Positions 10,555 through 21,115 of a stretch of 64,000 nucleotides of DNA are shown in pieces. Location of the stretch: NCBI GenBank assembly GCA_028023455.1, contig JAQFVV010012992.1:60001-124000 (forward strand). The letters run 5' to 3'. The notes below the pieces were generated by a model. The model had not been told where the DNA came from. It saw only the letters and a list, made by a program, of their open reading frames with translations, and did no database searches. Position numbers and translations under genes: made by a program. Origin of the DNA: Epiperipatus broadwayi (Eukaryota > Onychophora > Udeonychophora > Euonychophora > Peripatidae). The stretch's first letter is position 1; each line of letters starts with the position of its first letter.

Positions 10555-10680
10555 TCTTTCGACTCGATGAGCCCTTTGATTCCATTTGCCTCACGCAAAT
10601 AATATAACATTAATTTCCAATAGTAATTCTCGCCCATTAGAACTAAATTTGAAAGTTCTATTAATCATCGAGTCGAAAGA
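10555..10680. repeat. 16-bp perfect inverted repeat with ~94-bp loop
   Basis: TCTTTCGACTCGATGA at 10555-10570 is exactly complementary to 10665-10680. Its role is unknown; it could be a hairpin or the ends of a tiny element. Confidence 0.7.
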
Positions 10681-12492
10681 AAATATTACATGTTTATTAT
10701 TTGATAATTGGCAAATAATAAACTATTAGCTTCATTTTTCACCTATGTCCCCAGCTACTAAGTTACAATTGTTTATATACTCACAAAATGTTATAATATT
10801 GATTTCTTGTTCTACTAATATATATTTATTCGAATATAACCTTAAATGTTTTTATTGCCAAAAAGGGTCGATAAAGGGTTAAATGTATTTTAATTCCATT
10901 TTTGTTATTTTAAATTGATATTCAGGAAGGGCACGAATATTAAGGCATAATTAAGATAGTTTATAAATGTTTTCAAAATAGTTCGATAAAGCTCGTTTGA
11001 CTTTAATTAATTGGTCAAGTCATCACGTAGAGCATTCTACATGGGTTTTATTTTTCAACGATGACTATCAAGTCATCATCATCAAATGTTGCTGACGTAG
11101 GGCCATCTTCCGCTCCGTTAGGCTGGTCGGTGATCATATTTTCGCATTTAAATTTCTCGAGGAAGAAAATACTTCCTTTCCGTTCCATTAGTCAAAGGGC
11201 GTAAGACTTGCCAAATGCAAGCCGCCATAGGACTTCGACCATCGACTAGCAATCATCTTTCAATTTTACTCACTGCCTTGTAATTCGTCAGTACCATTGC
11301 GTCCTTGTTTCAGTAAAACCCGCTCCGTGCTCGTAATTCGTGATGGAGTGATTTAAATTAAAGTCGAACCAATCCTCAAGTATATTTCGTTTAAATCAGT
11401 TCTCAAATCAAGATTAAAGTTATGCCTTGAAATACGTTTTGCTCTTCAGGAATAGATTTCCGAATGTGGGAATAAATCTCACATTCCACCGTAATAAAAG
11501 TAGAATACCCATTTCCGTTCTTAATAAATACCTTTATCTGCCCTTATATTTCTCGTTGGGGGCATAGACATAGAACTCCATGTTGTGTAATTCTTGTTGG
11601 CATATGATAAGGACCGCCATTCTTATTATATTTATAAATTCTTTTAAAGACTAGAGATCACTAATGCAATCTATATTTTCTTGAACCAAACAAATTATTA
11701 TTATTATTAAATATTTTATAACATACTTGGTTTCTTAGTTCATCATCCTTTTTATAATTATTTAAATGTTAATACTCGCTGTCTGTGTTGGCAACCCGAA
11801 CATACATATGATGTGATTTAAAAAGTATTCAAAGTAATTAATTATTAGATATTCGTGTCAGTGCAAGGAGTCTCTAGTCATCACCAACCGTTGAGCTAGT
11901 TCTTGGCGCATAGCACTGTGCCGTCGATTTCTGCTATCTGAGCTGTTGAGTTGGGTTTGAATTCGGTTTTGGTTAAGCTGAGTTCGAATTCGATTTGACA
12001 TTGGGGGTGGTGGTTTTCGACCGGTACAATAGTTCCCTAGGTTTACTTTGGCACATCCAGAGGTAAACCTCTCCGCAAGGCTAGGTGAAGCAAAGGAGCT
12101 GACTGGAGCACCCGAGGAAATGGCACATCTACCTTTCAAGCACTTCACTTAGCAAGTGTCCTCTCTCAGTTCAATATTAGATCCATTACTTGTCATGCCT
12201 TTATTTTGGAGTAGCCTCCCTTCATTGGCCATCCACTGTCCACATGATAGTCATCTCTTTAGTTCTTATAGGATCCCTGATTAGATAATGTCATGCCTTT
12301 AACATTGTCTATTCTAAGCAATGGCTTTGTTTACATTATCTAATCCTTCTTGATAAATTACTTTATAGTTTAGCGTTAATATATCATTTAATTATTTACA
12401 ATACACAATTAGCGATCCATTAGTTTTACATTTATTTTTATTATTGGTTAAACGTATTTTTTCTATACATGCACATACACACACATTTAGCA

Positions 12493-13560
12493 AGCTAAGG
12501 TTAGACCAAAATTAATTTTTAGAAATAATCTCATTGAAAAACGAATTAGCATTACTTGCAGTTATAATACAAACACTTTAAGTATAGTTTCTTTAGCATT
12601 AGTATATTCTATAGGTAAATATTGTGCTCCTGTTTGGAAGAAAAGTTTCCATACTAAACTTTTGGATACTCAATTAAATAGTACCATGAAAAATATTACT
12701 GGTATTCAAATCTATTTCTTTCTTTAGTGGTTTTATGTTCTTTTACATATTCCTCTACCAAATATCAGACAAGTTGCTTTATAAAAAATATAAAAAGCTG
12801 TTGACCATATTAGATTCATCGATAATTCAAGATATAGTTTATCACCTAAAACCCACCCCAAAGCAAAATCTCCCTTTTGGATGTTACACTAAGAATCTAC
12901 AATCAAAGAATTATAATGTAAAAAATAGAATTCTTTTAGTATTCCAAACAAATTTCTTTTTTTTCAGATCTAACAATAAAATGAGCTGGATTTAATTTTT
13001 TTAGATACAACTGGAATCTTGTAAACAGATTTATGGCAACCCATGGTTTCTATACTCATCTGTTTTATAAATGGAATTTAGCAGCCACTGATCTATATAA
13101 ATTTGGGAAAGCATAAGATCCTGACTAAAATTTATTCAGGTTCCTTTATGACATTCTAATAAGAGTTAAACTGTCAAAATATTTATATACTCTATACATA
13201 AATGTAGTAAATAATGACAACAAATCACTCAATTATTTGACTTATTTAGTATACAATAAAGCATAAGTGGTTTTCTGTTCTAGTACTATCAATGGTAAGC
13301 TTGATTATCAAGTGATGTTAGTGCATTTGAATCTGCAATCCAGGCTGTTTCTGGTTAATACCTTTATCAATGAGGCTTTAATTTGGGATTAGCATATATT
13401 AATATTTTGTAATCATTGATTACTCAATTTTATTACAGATGACAGACCACTGCTCCTGTTTGTCATTACTCCTAGCAAGAAAGAAAGGGTCCCTAAAGAT
13501 TTGTATTCAAGACCTTGGTATATTTTTTAGCTTAAACTATAAAGGGAGTCTAACGTAACT
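12493..13560 (+). pseudogene. Jockey-like LINE, 3' part (copy B)
   Basis: From 12493 to 13188 this repeats 8511-9205 almost exactly. Beyond 13188 it continues with sequence absent after copy A (IRVKLSKYLYTLYINVV and onward), so copy B probably keeps the original downstream end of the LINE. The left joint shows CATTTAGC in both copies before they converge, a microhomology consistent with template switching. It is coding-dead, with the same stops as copy A. Confidence 0.75.
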
Positions 13561-14108
13561 TTAAGATGTAGCTGCACTATTTCTAGCTTTGAAACCCAAA
13601 GCTAATTAAGACAAAATTAAAAGCTGATCTAAGGTTATAAATGTATTAGCATGTAATAATCGCTGCTTATCCAAACTCACCACAGATAACGCTAGAATAA
13701 TGAGCTGCTCTTGTTATGTTACTAAAATGGCTTACTAATTTATCTAGTTAGATTTTGTTAGAACATATTTAAATATCTAAGTCCTAACTGTTATTGATAT
13801 TTTTTCCATTAAACTTTGTATAAGGTGTTTGAATTTATAGACATTAACTTTTGCATCCATTTTTTTTTCCTATTGTTTTTCTGCTACTTATATATATTAA
13901 AGTCTCATTATAAAACTCCAAATTAAACGAATAATATTAGAAATAATATTTGTTTGTTGTGCTCAAATTATCACTTTGATGCTTGAAAGTCTAGTAATAA
14001 TATTTGATATAATTTATTAATTTCAGTTTAAAATAATTGCTGTTTTAGGCTATTGACTTCAAATATAGTTTTATCTGAATAGTTAAATATTTTATTTTTC
14101 TGTTTCAG
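13561..14108 (+). other. Probable intron upstream of the ENaC exon
   Basis: AT-rich, non-coding, ending in a polypyrimidine tract and TTTCAG at 14103-14108. No upstream channel exon was recognised here or in earlier parts of the window. Confidence 0.6.
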
Positions 14109-14242
14109 CTGATATTGGCGGATTATTAGGATGCATGTGCGGCGCCAGTCTTTTATCGGCAATAGAACTATTTCAACTTTTTACTCAATTATTGTTTTCC
14201 ATTCGTTGCAAAAAGAAAGTTTCTGTCCTTTCAAAGCAGTAA
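14109..14242 (+). CDS. DEG/ENaC-family sodium channel, terminal coding exon
   Basis: After a TTTCAG acceptor the exon contributes two bases of a split codon, then reads 43 codons to a TAA at 14240-14242. The peptide starts DIGGLLGCMCGASLLSAIEL. This is the second transmembrane segment of the degenerin/epithelial sodium channel superfamily. The Gly-Ala-Ser is the G/S-x-S selectivity filter and the Ser/Glu after LLSAIE is the conserved inner-mouth block. A short cytosolic tail follows (RCKKKVSVLSKQ). These proteins form trimeric amiloride-sensitive cation channels at the plasma membrane. Only the last exon is in view; the extracellular domain and TM1 must lie on upstream exons not found here. 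The frame is clean, unlike neighbouring repeats, so it is probably a live gene. Two cysteines just before the filter are unusual. Confidence 0.87.
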
Positions 14243-14265
14243 TTTGAAAATCGAAACATCTATTA

Positions 14266-14271
14266 AATAAA
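14266..14271 (+). promoter_or_regulatory. Polyadenylation signal of the ENaC gene
   Basis: AATAAA lies 24 bp after the ENaC stop codon, in the expected position for a short 3' UTR. Confidence 0.55.
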
Positions 14272-14289
14272 CAAAAATATTATGAAATA

Positions 14290-15004
14290 TTTTGATGTAT
14301 TGAATAGTGTATATATATGCACCACCCCTCTTATTGTTTTTAATTCTAGCATAAACTTCCCAGTTATGGGTTATTATTCATCACTTTATTTTTATTTGAA
14401 AAATATTAGGGGCAGTCAGCTTACTAGAATCCGATCACTTGACATCTTTTAATTTAATTTCCAATTATTTTAACGTATTTTTAATGTTGAATGTATAATA
14501 AAAAATGATTTTTCTAGTAATCATTTCATTTATTATTTGCTATTTAGGGCTTAGGGCATATACGTTTATACATATATTACGCAAAAAAAAAAAAAAGGTG
14601 GGAAGTGGGAGAATCTCATTCAATCTTTGCTCTATTTTTCAAATAATACAAAATTTATAGCAATAATATATGTGAGTGAGTATATGCATATGTAGATAAA
14701 AATTAGAATTGTAAATAAAATTATTCTTTAATAAGCTGTTTGAAGTAGAATATTATGTTTACAAGCATTTATGTGTAGTGTCCATTTTACCACTTGAACT
14801 ATATATTTAGCTATTAGTGGTTGGTAGATAAATATGACATTGGATAATTAACAATAAAATTTTCACTTACAGTAGTACTTCACAATAACGACAGAATGTG
14901 CATCAGATATCTGTCGTTCAATAAAATTTACAGAGATTGCCAAAAGTTGTATGTAATATTATCACAGTCATATTTATTAATTATTCATATTAAACCAATA
15001 AACA
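14290..15004. other. Unassigned AT-rich spacer
   Basis: No gene recognised; contains a short poly-A near 14583 and TA-rich stretches. Confidence 0.5.
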
Positions 15005-15262
15005 TCACATGATCACCATTTCTTATGTTTGCTTATAATTTATTAAAACAGGTAAAACTCTATATGTATTGGTGGCTGCTGGAGGGTTGCATTAGATCCT
15101 AAGATCTAGGTGCAGTGCTTCCAAATCCAAGGCTCCTCACTGACGAAGACCACAAGCCAGAAACTAGTTTGGGGATTTTGGATGAGTAGGCACTAGATGA
15201 GGATTTTATGCACAAGCCTTCTGGCATCCATTGATTACTCTGGCTTGCACTGAGTGGCAAAA
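15005..15262 (+). mobile_element. Hammerhead-bearing element, family B copy 1
   Basis: Starts with the family B left-end sequence (TCACATGATCACC, then TTATTAAAACAGGTAAAACTC) and ends at CACTGAGTGGCAA, lacking the usual right end (GAGAGTTTTGCCT). It contains one hammerhead in plus sense. No target duplication was found, in line with truncation at the right. A T-rich run follows at 15270-15300. Confidence 0.75.
15125..15183 (+). ncRNA. Hammerhead ribozyme, family B copy 1
   Basis: Outer stem I ATCCAA pairs with TTGGAT, inner TCCTCA with TGGGGA. Core CTGACGA and GAAA are intact. Stem II is weakened (an A-A closing pair and one A-C mismatch) and stem III is the palindrome ACTAGT. The predicted cleavage base is U (15169), acceptable for a hammerhead but less usual than C. 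Activity is uncertain because of the weak stem II. Confidence 0.72.
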
Positions 15263-15699
15263 AATAAGGGGGTTTTTTTTTTTTTTTTTAATTTTTTTTT
15301 TTTATAAATTTTTGAAAAAATTGTGAGAAAAAAAGGGGAAAAAAGAAGCAATAATAACATTATTAGCTGATACTATACTATGCAATTAATTGCAACTTAG
15401 CTCCTCTTTAAGTACTTTTAATAGTTTTTTTTTTTACTTTAAACTTTTCAAAAATAGACAGATAGACCAACAAGACTTGTTCAGTGCTCTTTTAGTACCA
15501 AAATATTAATAAATATTCGTTTATTGCCTGGCACCGAAAGTGCACTAAGCCAAACTGAAAACTGATAAAAGAATAATCACACATTCCTATGCAAAATTAT
15601 TACAAATAAACAGCGAAGTGGAAATAAAATTATACATGTATATTGTAATTATACAAAAAAAAAAATCACTAATTAAAAATTATATTTTTTAAAATGAAA
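15263..15699. other. Unassigned spacer with homopolymer runs
   Basis: T and A runs near 15272-15304, 15425-15435 and 15655-15665; no gene recognised. Confidence 0.5.
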
Positions 15700-17059
15700 T
15701 TTAATGAGAAATTTGTGCTTGGGATATAGCTACCTTAACTTCTTCTTTTAAATTTATAATTCTTTCCCTATTTTTAATTTCTATATTAATCAGTACTAAG
15801 AAACCAAATTCACATAAATATAATGCTGAAAAATATAGCAAAATTTTAAAAGCTTTTTGAGTAAAGAGTGGGGTATTTTCTACATTCATTTCAAGAATTT
15901 ATTGATAGAGTTCAACCAGAGGCCACAAAACTATTTCTTCTTTTGAAGAAGTATCTTAGCTTGTATTATTAGTACAAAATGGATTTTGTATCTAGTCATA
16001 ATGTTCAATATTTAAGATTGGTAAATAGTAGGTAACCTTTCCTCCCAGGAGGATTAAATGTTTCTTTATAAAAGAAATAAATTTTCTGACATTTCTATTC
16101 TGAAATGAGGGAAACGTATCTACTACATTTTTTTTTTCTGAAATGCTAATTTATCTATTGGTTTTGAGCAGCAAATATCATTACTAAGATATTTTATTAA
16201 GCTTTATTCTTTCATTTTGTAAAAAGGTCAATAATTTAGCCTTGAGTTCTAAAACTGAAAGTAGTACTACCTCTGAATAACCATCTTCTATCAGTATGTA
16301 AAATTAGAGAAAGATATTTTATTTTTGTAATTTGATCCAATACAGATTTTAAGGTTACTGGCAATGTTTTAGAAACTGGGGTTTTATTATATAAAAATCA
16401 ATACATAGATATGATATTTGGGTTTTTGCTCTTTGCAAGAATAACAAATACTTTAATAGAGCCTATCATTAATAGCGCATTGTCTAAGCAAATTCCAATA
16501 CATATTTACCATAATATTTTTAAATTTCTAAATATGACATAATCGATTAAAATATATCGTGTTTTGTTTGTTGTACATTTGATAATTTCTCTGTAGCATA
16601 AAAATTGGCTGTTTTGTTTTGCTTAATAAAATAAACAGGTTTAGAACATGGGCTTTACCACTTATGTCAATTGTCTCATCAATTTGCAAAGCAAAATAAT
16701 GATTAGAAAGTTTTTCAGCAATCATTCCCTATATATTGTCTGACATATTTTTTTTTTTTTTTGATACTGTCATCTGAAAAAGGAATTTAAAAATGTTTAT
16801 TTTTTGCATCTTCTCCAACCACTATTTTCTGAAAAAATTAGTGTCTCTGCTGTAGTATGTGAATTTAATGTGATAAATTTTATTCTATTTGAAGCAATTC
16901 GTGCTTCATCAGATCACATGATCACCATCTCTTATGCTAGCACATAACTTATTAAACAGGCAAAACTCTCCATACCGTAATGTCACCCTGTGTCAACCAG
17001 AGTAATCAATGGATGCTAGAAGGCTTATGCATAAAATCTCCAACTAGTGCCTACTCATT

Positions 17060-17108
17060 CAATATCCCCAGACTAAGTTCTGGCTTGTGGCCTTCGTCAG
17101 TGAGGTTC
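17060..17108 (-). ncRNA. Degenerate hammerhead, family B copy 2, left half
   Basis: The minus strand has CTGACGA, stem II GGC-CACAA-GCC and TGGGGA, but the invariant GAAA reads GAAC with neighbouring changes (GAACTTAGTC for GAAACTAGTC). One conserved adenine position is displaced, so it is probably inactive. Confidence 0.65.
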
Positions 17109-17114
17109 TCTCAG

Positions 17115-17173
17115 ATCCATGGCTACTCACTGATGAAGGCCACAAGCCAGAAACTAGACTGGGGATATTGGAT
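17115..17173 (+). ncRNA. Hammerhead ribozyme, family B copy 2, right half
   Basis: Core CTGATGA and GAAA are intact, stem II GGC-CACAA-GCC is paired inside an A-A closing mismatch, and outer stem I ATCCA pairs with TGGAT. Stem III is altered (ACTAGA for ACTAGT), which loses the U before the cleavage C, so activity is doubtful. Confidence 0.7.
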
Positions 17174-17640
17174 GAGTAGGCACTAGTTGGGGATTTTATG
17201 CACAAACACTTCTGGAATCCATTGATTATTCTGGTTGGCACAAGGTGACACTACTGTATGGAGAGTTTTGCCTGCTTTATCAGATATTGTAACCATTTTT
17301 TTTTCTTGTTTAATTTAATTATTCAACAATTTTTGAAAATAGTTTTTTTTCTTTGGACTCAAGATTGGCATGTTTAGTTATAAAATGGCATTTCAGTTTA
17401 GCTGGTACCATAAAACTATTATTCAGTTTCTTCCTGCATACAATGCATAAAGGAACGTGGCATTCTTTTTCACTAATTCATGTGAACATGAAATTTAAAT
17501 AATCACTATAATATCGCCTGTTGACCTTTTTATTTTTTTCACCATATTGTTAGTATTATCATTGATACTGCTTTTACTTGTTCTACCCATGCCAGAATCA
17601 TTTTCATTTAAGAAATTTCTCCATTTTGCATTTTGGTCTA

Positions 17641-18827
17641 ATCAATAGTTATTTTTAATTATTTAACTAGTGTAAAAGAAGAGCCATTCCTAAAAAAAGT
17701 GGTTGTCACAAATTAACTTCTACCAAATAATATTTTTATTTTAAGTATTAAATAAGCAAATATGTTATGACAATAAATATCTAAAAACAATTGGACATAC
17801 TTGAATCCAATAAAATTCAAATGTTTTAAGAAAACACAATATAAGGGTATAACAATTTTAAGAAGAAATGGCAGTAGATTTATTGTCATTATCACATAAT
17901 TGTTAAAATTTGAAGTTGGAGATTTTTGTTTATTTCACATTCTTAGCATATATTTATTAGAAGCCATAAAACCACTAAATTATAGACCATGTTTAAAACT
18001 TGGTGATTTTTTTGTAATATGCACATAAACAAAGCCATTCTTGTATCTCATTTGGAATATAATCTATTCTATAAAAGTAATTGCAAATTATTTATATTAT
18101 AATTAAATCTATATATAAGATCCTGTTTTTTTATCATTAGATAATTTTTTTACTAAACTAAAGATATTATGATAAAATTATAAACAATTCAATACAATCA
18201 CTGTAAGGCAGGGCCATCAAGAGCCAACCTGTATCCTGATAAAAATTTTTTTACTGATCCTCTAAAAACAAATATGTTTAAATAAGGGATTTTATTCATA
18301 TTGCTGTTATGTAGATTTATAACTCATTTATCAATATAATAATAAATAATAATGTCAATAAGATAATATAGACCAGTTTTATTTTTCAACTATGTCTATT
18401 GGATCATTATCCCTTCTTTTGAACAGGCATTGTAACAGACGCTGTAACCACAATTCCCTCTTGACAGCTCTATCTTGGCATCATCTTCATAATCATGTTA
18501 TTTTTTTTGAAAATCTTAAAAATTTGATGGAACAGTTCAACTAAGGCCATGAAGCACAAGTATTCTGCAGATTACTAGTTAAAAACACTACCTTAGATAA
18601 TAAAAAAACTAAAGAAAAATTTCTATAATAAAATATATTGATATCTTAAGACTTCCGCAATTAATTCAAACAATATAGACATGAAACAGTCAATAATTTC
18701 AGATACTTGCAATAATTCTAATTTGACACAAGATGAAACAAAAATATTTATTTAAGTAGTGTGTGTATATATATAATCATTAGAAACCAGTCAACACTTA
18801 GACAATCCCAATCAACAATCTCAAACT
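17641..18827. other. Unassigned AT-rich spacer
   Basis: No gene or structured repeat recognised; apparent short ORFs have no family resemblance. Its last 11 bp (AATCTCAAACT, 18817-18827) are the left target duplication of family B copy 3. Confidence 0.5.
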
Positions 18828-19041
18828 GTCACATGGTCACCATTTCTTATGCTAGCACATCTGTTATTAACAAGGCAAAACTCTCCATACAGTAGTGCCA
18901 ACCAGAGTAATCAATGGATGCCAGAAACTAGTCTGGGAAATATTGGATGAATAGGCACTAGATGGGGATTTTATGCACAAGCCTCTGGCATCCATTGATT
19001 ATTCTGGGTGGCACTACTATATGGAGAGTTTTGCCTTTGTT
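18828..19041 (+). mobile_element. Hammerhead-derived element, family B copy 3 with 11-bp target duplication
   Basis: Begins GTCACATGGTCACC and ends GAGAGTTTTGCCTTTGTT. AATCTCAAACT flanks it exactly at 18817-18827 and 19042-19052. About 50 bp at the two sides form an inverted repeat. The ribozyme is truncated: only the 3' half (GCCAGAAACTAGTC then TGGGAAATATTGGATG) survives, because sequence from the start of the ribozyme through the CTGATGA core is deleted. It shows the family's intact palindromic stem III ACTAGT and cleavage C. Confidence 0.85.
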
Positions 19042-19052
19042 AATCTCAAACT

Positions 19053-20330
19053 ATCTATGAGTTGACTGTTTTATAATAGTTACTTATAAACCTATTTAGC
19101 CTTGAGCATTATTACACTTAAATATATATTGAAACAATCACATTGTTTCACATATATAATTTAAAGTTCTACCCCCCCTCCCCGTTTAAAATTATCGAGA
19201 TAAAATAAAAAAAGCTGACACGGTTTTCAAAAATAAAAGTTAAAAACAAAGATATAAAAAGATGACAGCAATTTAAAAATTAATATTTTAAAATATTAAA
19301 AGTACTGTTAAAATGTAGTATTTTACAAAAGTTTAATATTTTCAGATTATCAAAAAGAAAGCTGTAGTTAACAGTTAATGAAAAAAAGATTATCATGGGC
19401 ATAAAAATCAATAGACGTTTTTCAAAAACATCAGATAAACATCATTAGAATCTATTTCCGCCAAAAGTAGATGGCCAATGAGGAAAGAAAATAAACACAT
19501 GGTCCTCAGAGAAGGTTGGTGTTAGATCAATCCGAAGACTGATAGATAAGAAAAGCATAAAGAGATAAATAGGGGAGTAGAGATTGCTTAGGAGATTTTT
19601 GTAACAGACACATCATTAGACAGCATCAACACTATTACTAGTGAAATCCAGATTATATGACTACTGGCCCAACAAAGCTTGGAGCACCATGAATAATAAA
19701 AAGAAGGAACCTATAACTAATAAAATATTAAATGAAGAAACAAGTGGTTAAAATATTATATCTTCAAATGTCTGAGTAATAGAAAATAACTTTCCTCTCT
19801 CCTCTGCCATCTGTTCAGTTATGAAGTAAAATAAAATCAAGGCCTGAGAACTGATCATCGACTTGTGGAGCTCTCGGAAACCCCCTTATTGATTGGAAAA
19901 TTTATAATGAACCACCAGTTAGAGAAATTGTACACCTTTTATAATAGCCTTCTTATAATACATAAAAATATTTTGTAAAATGTATTTATCAAATTAAATT
20001 ATATAATAATGAAATATCTTTTATATATATATAAAAGATTGATTGTAAGGAAATATATTTAAAAATGAACGCATTGAAGTAATAGATGAATTAAAAATAT
20101 TTTGTAAGATGCTTTTATTGAACTAAATATGTAAAAATGAGTTTGCTAATTTGAAAATAATTCCATAATGAAATTTATGCTAATTTGTATCTATATAAAA
20201 TAAATTATTGATAATGAAATTGACATTTATTATTTTACAAAATGCTTGGATATAATTAATTAAATCTGAATCCACACACATATAAATTAAGGAAATGTTT
20301 ATGTAAATGAATAAGTGGTTCAAACCCACA
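19053..20330. other. Unassigned AT-rich spacer
   Basis: Contains a short C run near 19174-19184 and no recognisable coding frame. Confidence 0.45.
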
Positions 20331-20337
20331 GCTATAT

Positions 20338-20530
20338 AAGAAATATTAATAAAATGCATCCAAATAATGACTTCAAACCCACAACTATATAATATATAAG
20401 AAATATTAATAAAATGTGTCCAAATAATGACTTCAAACTGTACTGATATGATGAATAAGTGTCTCAAACTCACAGCTATACAATATTAAGAAATATTAAT
20501 AAAATGCATCCAAATAATGACTTCAAAACT
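20338..20530. repeat. Tandem repeat, ~60-92 bp units
   Basis: The block AAATATTAATAAAATGCATC plus CAAATAATGACTTCAAA recurs at 20341, 20401 and about 20493 with small changes. The third unit carries an extra ~30-bp segment that also precedes the first (AATAAGTG...CTCACAGCTATA). Confidence 0.8.
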
Positions 20531-20581
20531 GCATCTATATGATGGATAAGTGTTTTAACCCTACACTTGTATGATATGTTA

Positions 20582-20667
20582 AATAAAACAAATACTTCAA
20601 GATACCTGGATTAAAATAAATATTTTAAGATACCTGGATTAGAACAAATACTTCAAGATACCTGGAT
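20582..20667. repeat. Three ~29-bp tandem units
   Basis: AAATA(C/T)TT(C/T)AAGATACCTGGAT occurs three times in direct succession. Confidence 0.8.
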
Positions 20668-20764
20668 AAACTAATTAATTCTATACACATGGATATGTAG
20701 CTATGCAGATGAGGGAGCTTCAAACCTAGAAAGACAATTTCCACTCAGGAACGATCAGAAAACA

Positions 20765-21115
20765 CCCATAATGTGCACATGGATATGAAGATAGCCAGTA
20801 TAGAAACTGTCAGCAAACTTATTCTTTAAAAACTTTATAAGTAATGTTATTAAATAAAATTATTGTTTAACATCTGTAATGTGCACACAGATATGAATAC
20901 AGCCAAAATAGAGACTGTCAGCAAACTATTTCTTCTTTGTCTTTAAGAACTTTATAAATAATGTTGTTATTAAATAAAATTATTGTTTAACACCTGTAAT
21001 GTTCACATGGATACAAAGACAGCCAGTATAGAGACTGTCAGCAAACTTTTTCTTCTTCCTTAAGAACTTTATAAGTAATGTTGTTATTTAAATAAAATTA
21101 TTGTTTCAAAATAAA
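20765..21115. repeat. Three ~115-bp tandem units
   Basis: Each unit runs from TAATGT(G/T)CACA via GAGACTGTCAGCAAAC and AACTTTATAA to ATAAAATTATTGTTT; starts are near 20768, 20874 and 20993. It is non-coding. The AATAAA near each unit's end suggests duplication of an old 3' region. Confidence 0.8.

Larger units (their letters stand above)
9206..12484. other. CpG-richer unidentified block between two LINE copies
   Basis: This 3.3-kb block differs from its surroundings: CG dinucleotides are common (11040-11350 is the clearest part) and G+C is higher. No ORF matches a family I know. The longest open frame (minus, 11858-12148, 96 residues) is Pro/Arg/Gln-rich and unrecognised. GAGTTCGATCC near 9450 resembles a tRNA B box, but no clover-leaf was found. 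It is bounded on both sides by ~99% identical LINE sequence. It could be an insertion, foreign sequence, or part of an ancient unit caught in a duplication. Confidence 0.5.
16915..17278. mobile_element. Hammerhead-bearing element, family B copy 2 (palindromic)
   Basis: Two ribozyme units are arranged head to head: a minus-sense half at about 17060-17108 and a plus-sense half at 17115-17173. The ends form an inverted repeat (AGGCAAAACTCTCCATAC near 16961 and its complement near 17257-17274). ATCAGAT precedes (16908-16914) and follows (17279-17285), a likely 7-bp target duplication in the hAT relic. The palindromic design repeats that of the family A array in miniature. Confidence 0.82.
15700..17640 (-). 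pseudogene. hAT transposase relic (ZBED5/FAM200-like)
   Basis: Minus-strand fragments match ZBED5/FAM200-type domesticated and free hAT transposases. The N-terminal part lies near 17530-17640 (QNAKWRNFLNEND). A segment with TLNSHTTAETLI reads at about 16830-16880. The strong RNase-H-like block is at 16528-16725: FALQIDETIDISGKAHVL, where the first catalytic Asp lies in QIDE. Family B element copy 2 is inserted at 16915-17278 with a 7-bp duplication. Multiple frameshifts make it inactive. hAT transposases cut and paste DNA elements with 8-bp target duplications. Confidence 0.75.

Noticed and set aside
16980-17241. Overlapping ORFs on both strands of the family B palindrome
   Set aside because: Both are translations of the same inverted ribozyme sequence; the symmetry explains their similarity.
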